Shown piece by piece: positions 45,203-55,102 of a stretch of DNA of 64,000 bases. The first letter of the stretch is position 1. Every line of letters begins with the position of its first letter. The notes under the pieces were generated by a model. It saw nothing but the letters and a program-made list of their open reading frames with translations. It did no database searches and was not told where the DNA came from. This DNA is from Hathewaya massiliensis (lineage in GTDB: Bacteria > Bacillota > Clostridia > Clostridiales > Clostridiaceae): positions 248,001-312,000 of the forward strand of contig NZ_CABFVD010000001.1 in NCBI RefSeq assembly GCF_902143515.1. The letters run 5' to 3'. Position numbers and translations under genes: made by a program.

Positions 45203-45973
45203 ATGAAAGTAACTGTAGAAAATGTTTATATGAACTACCATACTCTAAACGCAGAGACACCAGCATTAAAAGATATAAACTTCCAAGTAGAAGAAGGGGA
45301 GTTTCTAAGTATTATCGGTCCTTCAGGTTGCGGTAAATCCACTATACTAAATATTATTTCTGGTTTAATATCACCAACCTCTGGAAATATATATATGGAC
45401 AATAGAAAAATAGAAGAACACACTAACATTATAGGATATATGTTTCAAAAAGACCATCTATTCCCTTGGCTTACACTTTGGGATAATGTATGCCTTGGTT
45501 TAAAAATTCAAAATAAAATGAATCCTGAATCCATTAAATATATAGAGGATTTACTAAAAAAATATGAACTTTGGGACTTTAAAAATCACTACCCTTCTCA
45601 GCTTTCAGGTGGTATGAGACAAAGAGTTGCCTTGATTAGAACTCTTGCTTTAAACCCTAAGATTCTCCTGTTAGATGAGCCTTTTTCCGCCCTTGATTAC
45701 CAAACTAGATTAAATATTAGTGATGAAATTCATGAGATAATAAAGAGAGAAAATAAAACCACTATTATGGTTACCCATGATATTTCAGAAGCTATTTCTA
45801 TGTCTAATAGAATAATACTTTTAACTCCACGTCCTGCTACAATAAATAAAAATATAAAAATAGAATTTGATCCTAAATATAATACGCCGTTAAAAAAACG
45901 TGAAGCACCAAACTTTAGTATATACTTCAATTTGTTATGGAAGGAGCTAAATAACTATGGAAAAATACAGTAA
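45203..45973 (+). CDS. ABC transporter ATP-binding protein (NitT/TauT/SsuB type)
   Basis: A 256-residue ATPase: Walker A GPSGCGKST (about 39-47), Q-loop YMFQKDHLFPW, signature LSGGMRQRVALIRT and Walker B ILLLDEPFSALD. It energises import across the membrane together with the permease that overlaps it by 17 bp. The substrate is unknown; the split binding protein at 39405 is of the same transporter class and probably belongs to it. Confidence 0.9.
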   Translation: MKVTVENVYMNYHTLNAETPALKDINFQVEEGEFLSIIGPSGCGKSTILNIISGLISPTSGNIYMDNRKIEEHTNIIGYMFQKDHLFPWLTLWDNVCLGLKIQNKMNPESIKYIEDLLKKYELWDFKNHYPSQLSGGMRQRVALIRTLALNPKILLLDEPFSALDYQTRLNISDEIHEIIKRENKTTIMVTHDISEAISMSNRIILLTPRPATINKNIKIEFDPKYNTPLKKREAPNFSIYFNLLWKELNNYGKIQ

Positions 45974-46748
45974 GGAACATCTAGAATACTTAAATCTAGT
46001 GAAAAAGAAAAACAGAAAAATTACAATAACTAGAATTCTTCTATTGGTATTTATTTTTGCTTTTTGGGAAGTTGCTGGAAATCTAGGATGGATAGATCCC
46101 TTCTTAACAAGCACTCCTTCTCGTATGGTTAAGAGCTTTGTAAAAGTTTACAGTGAAGGTACTTTACTAAAGCATGTATTTATAACTTGTTTTGAAACAG
46201 TTCTAGGATTTCTTCTAGGAACTATACTAGGAACTTTAATTGCAATTTTGCTTTGGTGGTCAGATTTCTTATGTAAGGTTTTAGATCCTTATCTTGTAGT
46301 TTTAAATGCGCTTCCAAAAGTTGCTCTTGCACCAATTATAATATTCTGGGTGGGAAATGGTATAAGTGCAATAATTGTTATAGCCCTTTTAATTTCTATA
46401 GTTGTAACTATAATTGGAGTGCTATCAGGTTTTAATGAAGTAGACAAAGAAAAAATTAAGCTTATGAAAACTTTTAATTCTACTAAATTCCAAATACTAA
46501 AATATTTAATTATTCCCTCATCTATACCTACTCTAATTTCTGCACTAAAAATAAATGTAGGTCTTTCTTGGGTTGGTGTAATTATGGGAGAATTTCTTGT
46601 TGCCAAAGAAGGCTTAGGTTTCTTAATTATATATGGTGGCCAAATCTCTGAGTTAGATATGGTTATGATGAGTGTAGTTTTACTTTCATTATTGGCCTAT
46701 TTAATGTATGGAGCTGTGTCCCTAATAGAACAAAAACTTAAAGCTTAA
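45957..46748 (+). CDS. ABC transporter permease (NitT/TauT/SsuC type)
   Basis: A 263-residue inner-membrane permease with about six transmembrane segments, beginning with ILLLVFIFAFWEVAGNLGWI. The EAA-type coupling loop region (STKFQILKYLIIPSSIPTLI) contacts the ATPase. It overlaps the ATPase gene, indicating an operon. Confidence 0.9.
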   Translation: MEKYSKEHLEYLNLVKKKNRKITITRILLLVFIFAFWEVAGNLGWIDPFLTSTPSRMVKSFVKVYSEGTLLKHVFITCFETVLGFLLGTILGTLIAILLWWSDFLCKVLDPYLVVLNALPKVALAPIIIFWVGNGISAIIVIALLISIVVTIIGVLSGFNEVDKEKIKLMKTFNSTKFQILKYLIIPSSIPTLISALKINVGLSWVGVIMGEFLVAKEGLGFLIIYGGQISELDMVMMSVVLLSLLAYLMYGAVSLIEQKLKA

Positions 46749-46827
46749 TTTTACTAATAATGTTTAAAATCTCTCAACATGGGTATTATTAAAAATAGAA
46801 AACCTTTATGTGCATAAGGAGGATAAA

Positions 46828-47178
46828 ATGAATTACTTCAAAAAAGCTAATGAACTTTATAATGCTAAAGAATATCAAAAAGCCATATCTATGTATGAGA
46901 GAGCCCTAAAAGTTAATGAAAATGAATCAAGTTCACTTTATAATACTGCTGTTTGTCATATTAAGCTTAAAAATTATAAAAAGGCAGTAGGTTTCTTGAA
47001 AAATGCTATAAACTTAAAAAGAGACAGTAAATATATATTTAATCTAGGATATTGTTATGCCATGTTAAATGACAATCCAAAAGCTTTATACCACTTTAAT
47101 TTGGCATGGAGTATAAATAACGATGATAAAGACTGTGAAAAAGCCATTAATCTTATATTAGATAACTATATTGATTAA
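46828..47178 (+). CDS. TPR repeat protein
   Basis: A 116-residue protein of about three tetratricopeptide repeats (MNYFKKANELYNAKEYQKAI, then YNTAVCHIKLKNYKKAVGFL and FNLGYCYAMLNDNPKALYHF). It starts at 46828 after AAGGAGG and has no signal peptide. It is a likely protein-interaction module of unknown partner. Confidence 0.85.
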   Translation: MNYFKKANELYNAKEYQKAISMYERALKVNENESSSLYNTAVCHIKLKNYKKAVGFLKNAINLKRDSKYIFNLGYCYAMLNDNPKALYHFNLAWSINNDDKDCEKAINLILDNYID

Positions 47179-47269
47179 TTTATAAACTACAAAAATAACT
47201 TCAAAACTATAAATTCTCAATTTCATCTAGTGCTTCCTTTAAATTTATAAATTATAACTTATAAATTAC

Positions 47270-47311
47270 AAAAGTAACTTCAAACCCCCTCTTTAGTTTG
47301 AAGTTACTTTT
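47270..47311. terminator. Bidirectional terminator
   Basis: AAAAGTAACTTCAAA and TTTGAAGTTACTTTT form a perfect 15-bp stem followed by a T-run, between the convergent TPR and deacetylase genes. Confidence 0.9.
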
Positions 47312-47315
47312 ATTT

Positions 47316-48329
47316 TTATTTATATTCAGTGTCAAAAGCTTCATCTAAAGTCTTAAAACTATATCCTTTTGATTTAATATAATCAATAACTCTTCCTAAG
47401 GACCTTGCAGTTGTTTGTTTTGTTCCAGAGTCATGCATTAAAATCACAATATGCTCCTGATTCCCCATGGTTTCTTTAACCTTACTAATTAATTTTTCCT
47501 CTGGTACATTTAATGCTTCAGCATCCCCATTTAAACAGTTCCAATCTACATAATGAAATCCTTCTTTATTTACTCTTTTTTGAAACTCTACTTTCTTAAA
47601 AGACCCTCCTGGAAACCTAACTATCTTAGCTGGTTCCTCTCCAATAATCTTTTTTATAACTTCATCAGCTTTTTTAAAATCTTTAATTAAATTATCAGGA
47701 TTTGAGTAAACATACTTATAATCATGAGAATAAGTGTGATTTGCAATTAAATGCCCTTCTTGTTTTTCTTTTAAAATTAATTCTGGATTAACTTCTGCCA
47801 TCTTGCCAAGTACAAAAAATGTTGCTTTTACATCCTTCTCTTTTAAAACTTTTAATATTTCAGGAGTTATATTTTTTGTAGGACCATCATCAAAAGTTAA
47901 ATAACATACTTTTTCATTTTTAAATTTTTCGCTATTATAATTTTTACTTACCTCTTTTTTAGGTTCCCCCTTAGTTTCTTTTTCTTCCTTAATTTCTTGC
48001 TTATTATTATTTTTAAATTTATTAGACTTAAAGCTTTCTTCTTCCCTATTATCATCCTTATTGCCTTTTATATTATCTTTTTTAGGCTCTTTTAAGTCTG
48101 TATTCTCTTCCACTACTGGCTTCTTCTCCTTAACACCAGCATAGGCTTTATAGTTTTCTGTAGACACATTAAATAATTGCAACCCTATAAAAGCTCCCAA
48201 AGAAAAGATACCCAAAATACAAAATGAATATATAATAAAATCCCTACGTCTATTTTTTTTCCTTATTAATTCATTCCTCTTTGCTTTTCTTATTTTCCTA
48301 CTATGCTCTACCTCATTATCTACCTTCAT
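47316..48329 (-). CDS. Polysaccharide deacetylase, membrane-anchored
   Basis: A 337-residue protein with an N-terminal transmembrane anchor (FIIYSFCILGIFSLGAFIG), a lysine/glutamate-rich linker (about 75-135) and a carbohydrate esterase 4 domain. The metal and catalytic motifs are CYLTFDDGPTKNI (Asp pair) and NHTYSHDY (two His), with RFPGGSFKK. It probably removes acetyl groups from peptidoglycan or another wall glycan outside the membrane. Confidence 0.88.
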   Translation of the reverse strand: MKVDNEVEHSRKIRKAKRNELIRKKNRRRDFIIYSFCILGIFSLGAFIGLQLFNVSTENYKAYAGVKEKKPVVEENTDLKEPKKDNIKGNKDDNREEESFKSNKFKNNNKQEIKEEKETKGEPKKEVSKNYNSEKFKNEKVCYLTFDDGPTKNITPEILKVLKEKDVKATFFVLGKMAEVNPELILKEKQEGHLIANHTYSHDYKYVYSNPDNLIKDFKKADEVIKKIIGEEPAKIVRFPGGSFKKVEFQKRVNKEGFHYVDWNCLNGDAEALNVPEEKLISKVKETMGNQEHIVILMHDSGTKQTTARSLGRVIDYIKSKGYSFKTLDEAFDTEYK

Positions 48330-48430
48330 ATAACTACCCCCTAATAAGTTCTTAATAAATATTATACCACTTTTTCACATTTTTAGAACCATTTACTCGG
48401 TAATTTTCTGCTATAATATTCAATTTTAGT

Positions 48431-49609
48431 TTATTTCCATTCTCCTGCTACTTTATCTTCTTTATGATCTAAGGAAAATTTTTCACTATCAAAATAATTA
48501 CCACCTACACCAAAGGTAGGATCAACGTTAATCCAAGTGTTTTTCTCTGAATCATAAAATTGATTCCATGAATGATTTACCCAACTACGACCATCAAAGC
48601 CCTTTCCTGTTACCATTCTAACTTTAATATTGTTAGCTCTACACATAGCTACAAATAGGGAAGAATAGTCAAAGCAAATTCCCTTTTTTGTGTTGTATGT
48701 ATTTATAGCCCCTGATTTCTTTGAAAAGTCATCACTTAAGATTCTTTTTGCCTTATCATAATCATAGTGTACATTTTTACATATCCAAGAGTATATTTCA
48801 TGGGACTTATTATAAGTACCTTTTTTATTACTTACTAATTTTCTACTAAATGTATCTATATCCTCATTGGACTTAATTGCTTCTTCCAAGGTTACACCAT
48901 TATAATATATTATTACCTTTTTATTATTATTACTTTTATGATCTGAAGACTTATTTTCAGTAACTTCAATTTTAAAGGAATTACTTAATATGTTAGGTAG
49001 TTTTTTAGCTAGTGGAGAATTTGATATAGGAACAACTACTTTAGCGGAAAGTTCATTATATAGTTTAGACTTTTCTAAATGCTCATTTATATCTAACTTA
49101 GATGAAAAAATATTAAAGGCAGAAAAATAATTTAAAGCAAAACATAACATGGTTACATATGCAATAGCTCTAGGTACTTGAAATAAAGCCCCTAAAACTC
49201 GCTTAAAAATACTACTTCTCTTTTTTGCAAAATTCTCTATAATATCAAAAATAGGATATAATAATATGGAGCATACCCCTATAGTAAACCATCTTAGAAC
49301 TATATAAATTATTAAAATGAATACAGGAAAAATAACCAAATACAATATTATTGGATTTTTATCTATAAACTGCACTAGATCTCCTTTAGAAAACTTTTCA
49401 ATGACTGAATAGAAAAATGAATTTCTATTTAAAAATATTTCTTTAAATAAATTTACTCCTATAAAAATTGCTAAAATAAAAGAGATGCTACTTAGTAAGC
49501 TATTTATTGTTTCCTTCTGATCCTTTGATCTATAACTTACTAAAAATCCTTTTAATATTGGTAAAAACATAGCCAAAAATAAAATTAAAGTTATAGGATC
49601 TATCTTCAT
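48431..49609 (-). CDS. CvpA-like membrane region plus transglutaminase-like domain
   Basis: A 392-residue protein. Residues 1-190 hold several transmembrane segments with a CvpA-like pattern (VLGALFQVPRAIAYVTML). The C-terminal half is a transglutaminase-like (protease-fold) domain with the Cys-His-Asp set: Cys in KKGICFDYSSLFVAM, His in WVNHSWNQFY and Asp in WINVDPTFG. It probably works on the wall side. It starts 1 bp after recX. Confidence 0.8.
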   Translation of the reverse strand: MKIDPITLILFLAMFLPILKGFLVSYRSKDQKETINSLLSSISFILAIFIGVNLFKEIFLNRNSFFYSVIEKFSKGDLVQFIDKNPIILYLVIFPVFILIIYIVLRWFTIGVCSILLYPIFDIIENFAKKRSSIFKRVLGALFQVPRAIAYVTMLCFALNYFSAFNIFSSKLDINEHLEKSKLYNELSAKVVVPISNSPLAKKLPNILSNSFKIEVTENKSSDHKSNNNKKVIIYYNGVTLEEAIKSNEDIDTFSRKLVSNKKGTYNKSHEIYSWICKNVHYDYDKAKRILSDDFSKKSGAINTYNTKKGICFDYSSLFVAMCRANNIKVRMVTGKGFDGRSWVNHSWNQFYDSEKNTWINVDPTFGVGGNYFDSEKFSLDHKEDKVAGEWK

Positions 49610-50245
49610 CTATTCACCTACTTCTAATATATTTATAATTACAGCTCTTACCTCATCATAATTATACCCTCTTCTTAAAAGGTAATCATTTAATTTTTTC
49701 TTAACTTTAAATAAATCTTTTTCACTTTTAACTAGTGAATTATACTTTTTAATAGCAATTTCACTAAGAATATTTTCCTTATCCTCTTCATCTATATGTT
49801 CCATTTTACTTATTATAAGTTTCTCATCTACTCCTTTTTTTAAAAGCTCATACTTTATTCTATTCTCTCCCCATTTTTTTAGTTTCTCTTTTATAAATAA
49901 TTCTACATATCTATTATCATCTATAAAATTATATTCCTTTAAAAAGTTAATTGTTCTTTCTATGATTTTTTCATCATATCCTTCTCCTATTAACTTTTCT
50001 CTTACTTCTTCTTCAGCTTTATAAGCTCTTCCCAAATATCTTAAACTTCTACTTTTAGCTTTAATAAAATTATCCTCTTCAACTATGGAATTTAACTTTT
50101 CCTTATCTATAGACTCTCCTTTTTTTATACCTTCCTTATAAATTAGTTCCATATGGCAACTTATAAAATATTCATCATCCACATAAATGTTTACTCTTTC
50201 TTTATTTTTCTTTTGAACTTCTATTTTGCTTACCTTATTGCTCAT
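49610..50245 (-). CDS. recX: RecX regulatory protein
   Basis: A 211-residue RecX-family protein, the inhibitor and modulator of RecA filaments. It is made of repeated three-helix units: RSLRYLGRAYKAEEEVREKL, YNFIDDNRYVELFIKEKLKK and GENRIKYELLKKGVDEKLII. The ATG at 50245 lies inside the end of the M16 peptidase gene, so the two are coupled. recA itself is not in the window. Confidence 0.85.
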   Translation of the reverse strand: MSNKVSKIEVQKKNKERVNIYVDDEYFISCHMELIYKEGIKKGESIDKEKLNSIVEEDNFIKAKSRSLRYLGRAYKAEEEVREKLIGEGYDEKIIERTINFLKEYNFIDDNRYVELFIKEKLKKWGENRIKYELLKKGVDEKLIISKMEHIDEEDKENILSEIAIKKYNSLVKSEKDLFKVKKKLNDYLLRRGYNYDEVRAVIINILEVGE

Positions 50246-51497
50246 ATTCCTCACTCTTTTCCGATCTTAAAATATGTATACTTGGATTTCTTAAAATTTT
50301 TTCAGCTATATTATAAATATGCTCACTATTTATATATTCTAACCTTTTCATATCTTCTATAAACTCATAAACACTCTCATTTTCCATTAGTTGCATAAGA
50401 CCATAATGACCTAGTTCAGCTCCACTTTCTAAGGTAGCTATTAAGGAAGTCTTAAAAATCTTTTTCATTAGGCTTAGTGTATTTTCATGAGTTTTAATTT
50501 CCCTAGATTTTATATTAACTATAGATTTATCTATAATATCCAAAGCTTCTTCCAAATTTTCTTCCTCAACTGCTGTATAAATATATAGGGTCTTTATGTG
50601 TTCTGAAGAATCCATATGGCTATAAACATCATAGGCAATCCCCCTATTTTCCCTAAGTTCTCTAAATAATATGGAGTTTGCACTCTCCCCTAATTTATGA
50701 TTTAATACCTTAAGACTTAATTCTTCCTCTTTACTTAAACCATAAAATGTATATAAATATACTATGGTACTCTGTTCTATTTCTTTTTTATATGATTCAA
50801 ATACACCTTCCCTATTCTTTTCATCTTCTAATATTTTCTTATTAATTTTTCTTCTACTCCAAGCCCCAAAATATTTCTTTACTAAAGCTTGTACATATTC
50901 ATGGCTATACGATGACACAATAGATATAACAGAATTATTAGGTGCATAGTATTCTTCATAATATTTTACAAGTTTTTCTTTATTAAAACTTTTTATAATC
51001 TTCTCTGTGCCAAGCACGTCCATCTTTAATCCACTTTTTCTAAATGCATACTCATTTATCTTCTTAAAACTTAAATCTTCTATATCATCCTTACTACTTC
51101 TTAGTTCTGATAGTATTACTCCTCTTTCCTTCTCTATTTCTTCTTCCTTAAATTTAGAATTCATAACCATGTCTGAAATTATTTCTAGGGAATTTTCCAT
51201 CTCACTATTTAATCCATCAATGCTGTATACTGTACAAGTATAATCTGTATAGGCATTGTAATCTCCACCTATATTCTCTAATTCATTATTTAATTTTTCA
51301 TTATCCCTAGTTTGGGTACCTTTAAATAACATATGCTCTATAAAATGACTAATACCTTTTTCCTCTTTATTCTCATAAAGTGCACCTATTTTTATACCTA
51401 AATTTATAGACATTAATCCTGTTTCTTTTTTTATACTTAATATTTTAAGTCCATTATCCATTTCTATAATCTTTGAATCAAAAATTTTTTCATTCAT
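50235..51497 (-). CDS. M16 family zinc peptidase
   Basis: A 420-residue peptidase with the inverted zinc motif HFIEHMLFKGT (HxxEH, residues about 50-54) and a downstream Glu in YTCTVYSIDGLNSEMENSLE region. A single M16 N-terminal plus C-terminal (PF05193) half is present, as in PqqL/YmxG-like bacterial enzymes. Substrate is unknown. Confidence 0.9.
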   Translation of the reverse strand: MNEKIFDSKIIEMDNGLKILSIKKETGLMSINLGIKIGALYENKEEKGISHFIEHMLFKGTQTRDNEKLNNELENIGGDYNAYTDYTCTVYSIDGLNSEMENSLEIISDMVMNSKFKEEEIEKERGVILSELRSSKDDIEDLSFKKINEYAFRKSGLKMDVLGTEKIIKSFNKEKLVKYYEEYYAPNNSVISIVSSYSHEYVQALVKKYFGAWSRRKINKKILEDEKNREGVFESYKKEIEQSTIVYLYTFYGLSKEEELSLKVLNHKLGESANSILFRELRENRGIAYDVYSHMDSSEHIKTLYIYTAVEEENLEEALDIIDKSIVNIKSREIKTHENTLSLMKKIFKTSLIATLESGAELGHYGLMQLMENESVYEFIEDMKRLEYINSEHIYNIAEKILRNPSIHILRSEKSEEYEQ

Positions 51498-51548
51498 CCT
51501 TATTCTCCTTCAGATATCCCCTATAATTATTTTACTTAAAAGCCTTAT

Positions 51549-51698
51549 TAGAAATTCAAAGCGTAGTGAATCAGTGATGAAGTAATTTTCATATCAATAT
51601 ATTTCCAATAAAGACTATATTTCATATTTTACTCTGTTAGAAATTTTTCTTGATATGACAGTTACGTAATCACCTATGAACAAGTTTTAGAATTTCTT
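51549..51698 (+). repeat. Dispersed repeat family B, copy 2, MITE-like
   Basis: About 150 bp flanked by ATTAGAAATTC and GAATTTCTTAT, which are inverted repeats with one mismatch. Inside, CATATCAA and TTGATATG also pair. The left half equals copy 1 at 40267. No ORF is present, which fits a miniature inverted-repeat element. Confidence 0.65.
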
Positions 51699-51835
51699 AT
51701 GAAAAACAAAAGTATGCTATCTTTAAAATAACATACTTTTAAATATTATTAACTTTTTATTAGTAAAATTCTTTTATTTTTTTATTTTTATTCTTTTATT
51801 CTCTTACTCTTAGTTTCTATTATAGTAAATTTAAC

Positions 51836-52675
51836 TCAATCTATCAATTCTAAATTCTTCATACTTAAGTCAAAAGCCTTATATGAGTGTGTAATGTATC
51901 CTGAAGATATGTAATTCACACCTGTTTTAGCTATTTCTTCGATATTATCTAGGGTTACATTTCCAGAAGCTTCAGTTTTAGCTCTATTTCCTATTAAGCT
52001 CACTGCCTCTTTTAAGGTATCTATGTCCATATTATCTAGCATTATAATATCTACTCCGCACTGTAGTGCTTCTTTAACCTCACTTAAAGTTTCAACTTCA
52101 ACTTCTATTTTTCTAACAAAGGGTGCATATTCTCTTGCCTTAAATACAGCTTCTTTTATTCCACCAGCTGCGTCTATATGATTATCTTTTATCAAAACTC
52201 CGTCACTTAAATTAAATCTGTGGTTATTGCCTCCACCTATGGATACTGCATACTTTTCTAGAATTCTTAAGTTGGGAGTGGTTTTTCTAGTGTCTAGGAG
52301 TTTAGTTTTAGTGTTCTCTAATTTACTAATAAATTTATTAGTAAGCGTTGCAATTCCACTTAATCTTTGAATTAAATTTAGGGCTACCCTTTCTCCTATT
52401 AAAACCTTTCTTGTATTTCCTTTAATTTTACCTATTACCTGATTTTTTTTAACCCTTTCTCCCTCTTTTATAAAAAAAGTAACCTCTACATCTTGAAGTA
52501 TATGATAAACTCTGCTAAACACCTCAATACCTGCTATAATCCCCTCTTCTTTTGAAATTAAATCTACGGTGCATGTACTATCTTTATCTACTATTGCTTC
52601 TGTTGTAACATCCCCAAAAGGACAATCCTCATTTAAAGCTTCTTTTATAATATTATCTACAATTAACCAATTCAT
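51836..52675 (-). CDS. nadC: Nicotinate-nucleotide pyrophosphorylase (quinolinate phosphoribosyltransferase)
   Basis: A 279-residue NadC: N-terminal NEDCPFGDVTTEAIV, substrate loop RKTTPNLRILEKYAV, HRFNLSDGVLIKDNHIDAAGG and the C-terminal TEASGNVTLDNIEEIAKTGV. It makes nicotinate mononucleotide from quinolinate and PRPP. The ATG at 52675 follows AGGAGTG and lies inside the nadB end, so the genes are coupled. It is third of the nadABC operon. Confidence 0.95.
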   Translation of the reverse strand: MNWLIVDNIIKEALNEDCPFGDVTTEAIVDKDSTCTVDLISKEEGIIAGIEVFSRVYHILQDVEVTFFIKEGERVKKNQVIGKIKGNTRKVLIGERVALNLIQRLSGIATLTNKFISKLENTKTKLLDTRKTTPNLRILEKYAVSIGGGNNHRFNLSDGVLIKDNHIDAAGGIKEAVFKAREYAPFVRKIEVEVETLSEVKEALQCGVDIIMLDNMDIDTLKEAVSLIGNRAKTEASGNVTLDNIEEIAKTGVNYISSGYITHSYKAFDLSMKNLELID

Positions 52676-53981
52676 CTTTAAGATCACTCCTAACTTCCTC
52701 TATTTTTTTAGTAGCTAGTTTAATGTTTTTCTTATCTTCATTTACAGCCTCTTCTATTGAATACTGAGAAATATAATTTTTAATATGATTTTTAAAGTTT
52801 GATGGGGGAACCTTATGTATATTTTCATTTACAAACTCTGCACCTCTTTTAGAAAATACTAAGGCTTCTAAAAGTGAATTGCTTGCAAGTCTATTTTCTC
52901 CATGAACCCCCGTACAACTAGCTTCCCCGACTGCAAATAGATTTTTCATAGAAGTTCTACTAAGAGTATCTACCTTTAGTCCTCCCATAAAGTAATGCTG
53001 TGCTGGGGTTACTTTTATCTTTTCCCTAGTTATATCAATGCCTTTTTCTAAACATACAGAATAAATCCCTGGAAATCTATTTTTTATAAAATCCTCTCCT
53101 ACATGAGTCATATCTAAAAAAACATAAGGTTTTTCTGTCTTTTTTTCTTCCTCTAATATAGCTCTTGAAACCACATTTCTAGGTAAGAGTTCATCAATAA
53201 ATCTTTTATTATCTGAATTTAAAAGTTTTCCACCTTCCCCTCTTAAGGATTCAGAAATCAAAAATTTTTTACTCCTATTTTCTTCATAAAGGGAAGTTGG
53301 ATGAAATTGTATAAACTCTATATCCTGCATTTCAATATTGTGTTTTACTCCTAAGGATAAAGATAGACCTTTAATTTCTCTTTCATTTGTAGAATTCTTA
53401 AATATTCCACCTAACCCCCCTGAAGCTATTACAGTTTCCTTAGAATAAAATCTAATTATACTATTTTTCTTAGTATCAATTCCTACTGCCCCATAACATG
53501 TATTATTAATGGAAAGTAAATCTACTATATTTATATGTTCTAGTATTTCCACATTTTCTTTTTCCTTAATCCTTTTTATCAATGTATCTGTAACAACTTT
53601 ACCAGTTTGATCCTTACAATGAACTATTCTAAAAATACTGTGTGCACCTTCTCTTGTATAATGAAGATTTCCTGCCTCCTTATCAAAGGGAACTTTGAAA
53701 TCTAATAATTTATTTATATTTTCATTAGACTCTTCTACTAATATTTTAACCGCATTTAAATCATTTCTATAAGACCCTGCTCTTAAAGTATCTTCTATAT
53801 AGGTCTCCGTATCATTTATATCTTTTCTAGTTGAAATTCCTCCCTGTGCAAGACTTGAGTTACACACTCCTAAAGCCTCTTTTGTAACTATGGTAACTTT
53901 TATACTGCTATGCAAATTTAGTGCAAAATATAACCCTGCCACACCAGCACCAATTATTAAAACCTCTGTATCTTTAATCAT
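52653..53981 (-). CDS. nadB: L-aspartate oxidase
   Basis: A 442-residue flavoprotein with an N-terminal FAD-binding motif (VLIIGAGVAGLYFALNL), a covalent-free succinate-dehydrogenase-type fold (SSLAQGGIS, HRTP-like HPTSLYE, TPAQHYFMGGLK) and a short C-terminal helix domain. It oxidises aspartate to iminosuccinate for NadA. It ends overlapping nadC. It is slightly shorter than the E. coli enzyme, as in other clostridia. Confidence 0.95.
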   Translation of the reverse strand: MIKDTEVLIIGAGVAGLYFALNLHSSIKVTIVTKEALGVCNSSLAQGGISTRKDINDTETYIEDTLRAGSYRNDLNAVKILVEESNENINKLLDFKVPFDKEAGNLHYTREGAHSIFRIVHCKDQTGKVVTDTLIKRIKEKENVEILEHINIVDLLSINNTCYGAVGIDTKKNSIIRFYSKETVIASGGLGGIFKNSTNEREIKGLSLSLGVKHNIEMQDIEFIQFHPTSLYEENRSKKFLISESLRGEGGKLLNSDNKRFIDELLPRNVVSRAILEEEKKTEKPYVFLDMTHVGEDFIKNRFPGIYSVCLEKGIDITREKIKVTPAQHYFMGGLKVDTLSRTSMKNLFAVGEASCTGVHGENRLASNSLLEALVFSKRGAEFVNENIHKVPPSNFKNHIKNYISQYSIEEAVNEDKKNIKLATKKIEEVRSDLKDELVNCR

Positions 53982-54019
53982 ATAAAATCACCTTCTATAA
54001 TTTGTAGCTTATCCACCTT

Positions 54020-54161
54020 GTTTATCCGATGACTACCTGCTCTAGAGAAAAGAGCAGGTACGTCCCTGGATAACGACTTCTAAGGAGTAAAACTCCTAAG
54101 AATTCTGTTTATCCGATGACTACCCGCTCTAGAGAAAAGAGCAGTTACGTCCCTGGATAAC
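54020..54161. repeat. Dispersed repeat family A, two tandem copies
   Basis: Two 55-bp units (54020-54074 and 54107-54161), 87 bp apart, differ at only two positions. Each folds as GTTTATCC...ACCTGCTC-loop-GAGCAGGT...GGATAAC. The 3' flank of the second (CTTCTAAG) supplies the TAG stop of nadA. Confidence 0.85.
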
Positions 54162-54166
54162 GACTT

Positions 54167-55075
54167 CTAAGAACCCAGTTTATGCATATTGTCTAGTGCA
54201 TTATAGGCTTTAATTCTTATATCCTCATCTACAAAGATTTCTCCTTCCATGTTTAAAAGACAGTTGTAAACTCTATCTAAAGTAGTTATCTTCATACTAT
54301 TGCATCTCATACCTAGGCTATAAAAAGTTTTATTAGGATTTTTCTTTTTTAATTCATGAATAACTCCTTCATCTGTAACTATTAGATATTCTTTAGCTTT
54401 ACACTGTGTAGCATAATCTATTATGCCTGAAGTGCTTCCAACATAGTGAGCCATATCCCTAACTTCTTTATTGCACTCTGGATGGGCTAAGATTACTATG
54501 TCTTGTCCATATTTATTCTTAGCTTCGATAATATCCTTAGGTTCTATAATATCGTGTATATTACAACATCCATGCCATAGTATAATATTTTTATTAGGAG
54601 CCTTCTCAGCAATATAAGAGCCTAAATTTTTATCTGGAACAAATATAATTTCCTCTGTATCTAAATTGTTTATTATATTAAGTGCAGAGGCTGAAGTACA
54701 GCATACATCTGAAACCGCTTTAACTTCTGAGGAGGAATTTACATAACAAACTACCTTTGCCTTAGGATGTTTCTTTTTCATCTCTTCTATACCCTCTTTA
54801 TCTGCCATTAAAGCCATGCAACAAAGAGCATCTTCATGAGTTAATAAAACTCTTTTTTCTGGAGATAATATTTTAGCTCCCTCAGCCATAAATTTTACTC
54901 CACAAAATACAATTACATCCGCTTTGCTTTCCATACCTACTTTGCTTAAATAATAAGAATCTCCCACGTAATCTGCTATATCTTGTATTTCAGGGTTTTG
55001 ATAATAATGTGCTAAAATAATTGCATTTTTCTCCTCTTTTAATTTCTGTATTTTTTCAACTATATTTGTACTCAT
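54167..55075 (-). CDS. nadA: Quinolinate synthase A
   Basis: A 302-residue [4Fe-4S] enzyme joining iminosuccinate and dihydroxyacetone phosphate. Motifs: ILAHYYQNPEIQDIADYVGDS (quoted to DYVG) near residue 20, LTHEDALCCMALMA, WHGCCNIHDII and AHPECNKEVRDMA, with cluster cysteines among them. It is the first gene of nadABC. A GTGTATATACAC palindrome upstream is a likely operator. Confidence 0.95.
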   Translation of the reverse strand: MSTNIVEKIQKLKEEKNAIILAHYYQNPEIQDIADYVGDSYYLSKVGMESKADVIVFCGVKFMAEGAKILSPEKRVLLTHEDALCCMALMADKEGIEEMKKKHPKAKVVCYVNSSSEVKAVSDVCCTSASALNIINNLDTEEIIFVPDKNLGSYIAEKAPNKNIILWHGCCNIHDIIEPKDIIEAKNKYGQDIVILAHPECNKEVRDMAHYVGSTSGIIDYATQCKAKEYLIVTDEGVIHELKKKNPNKTFYSLGMRCNSMKITTLDRVYNCLLNMEGEIFVDEDIRIKAYNALDNMHKLGS

Positions 55076-55102
55076 ATTTACACCCCTTATATTTTATCTT
55101 TA

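Noticed and set aside
45235-45930. Minus-strand ORFs inside the ABC ATPase gene
   Set aside because: They are shadows of a strongly supported gene with all ATPase motifs.
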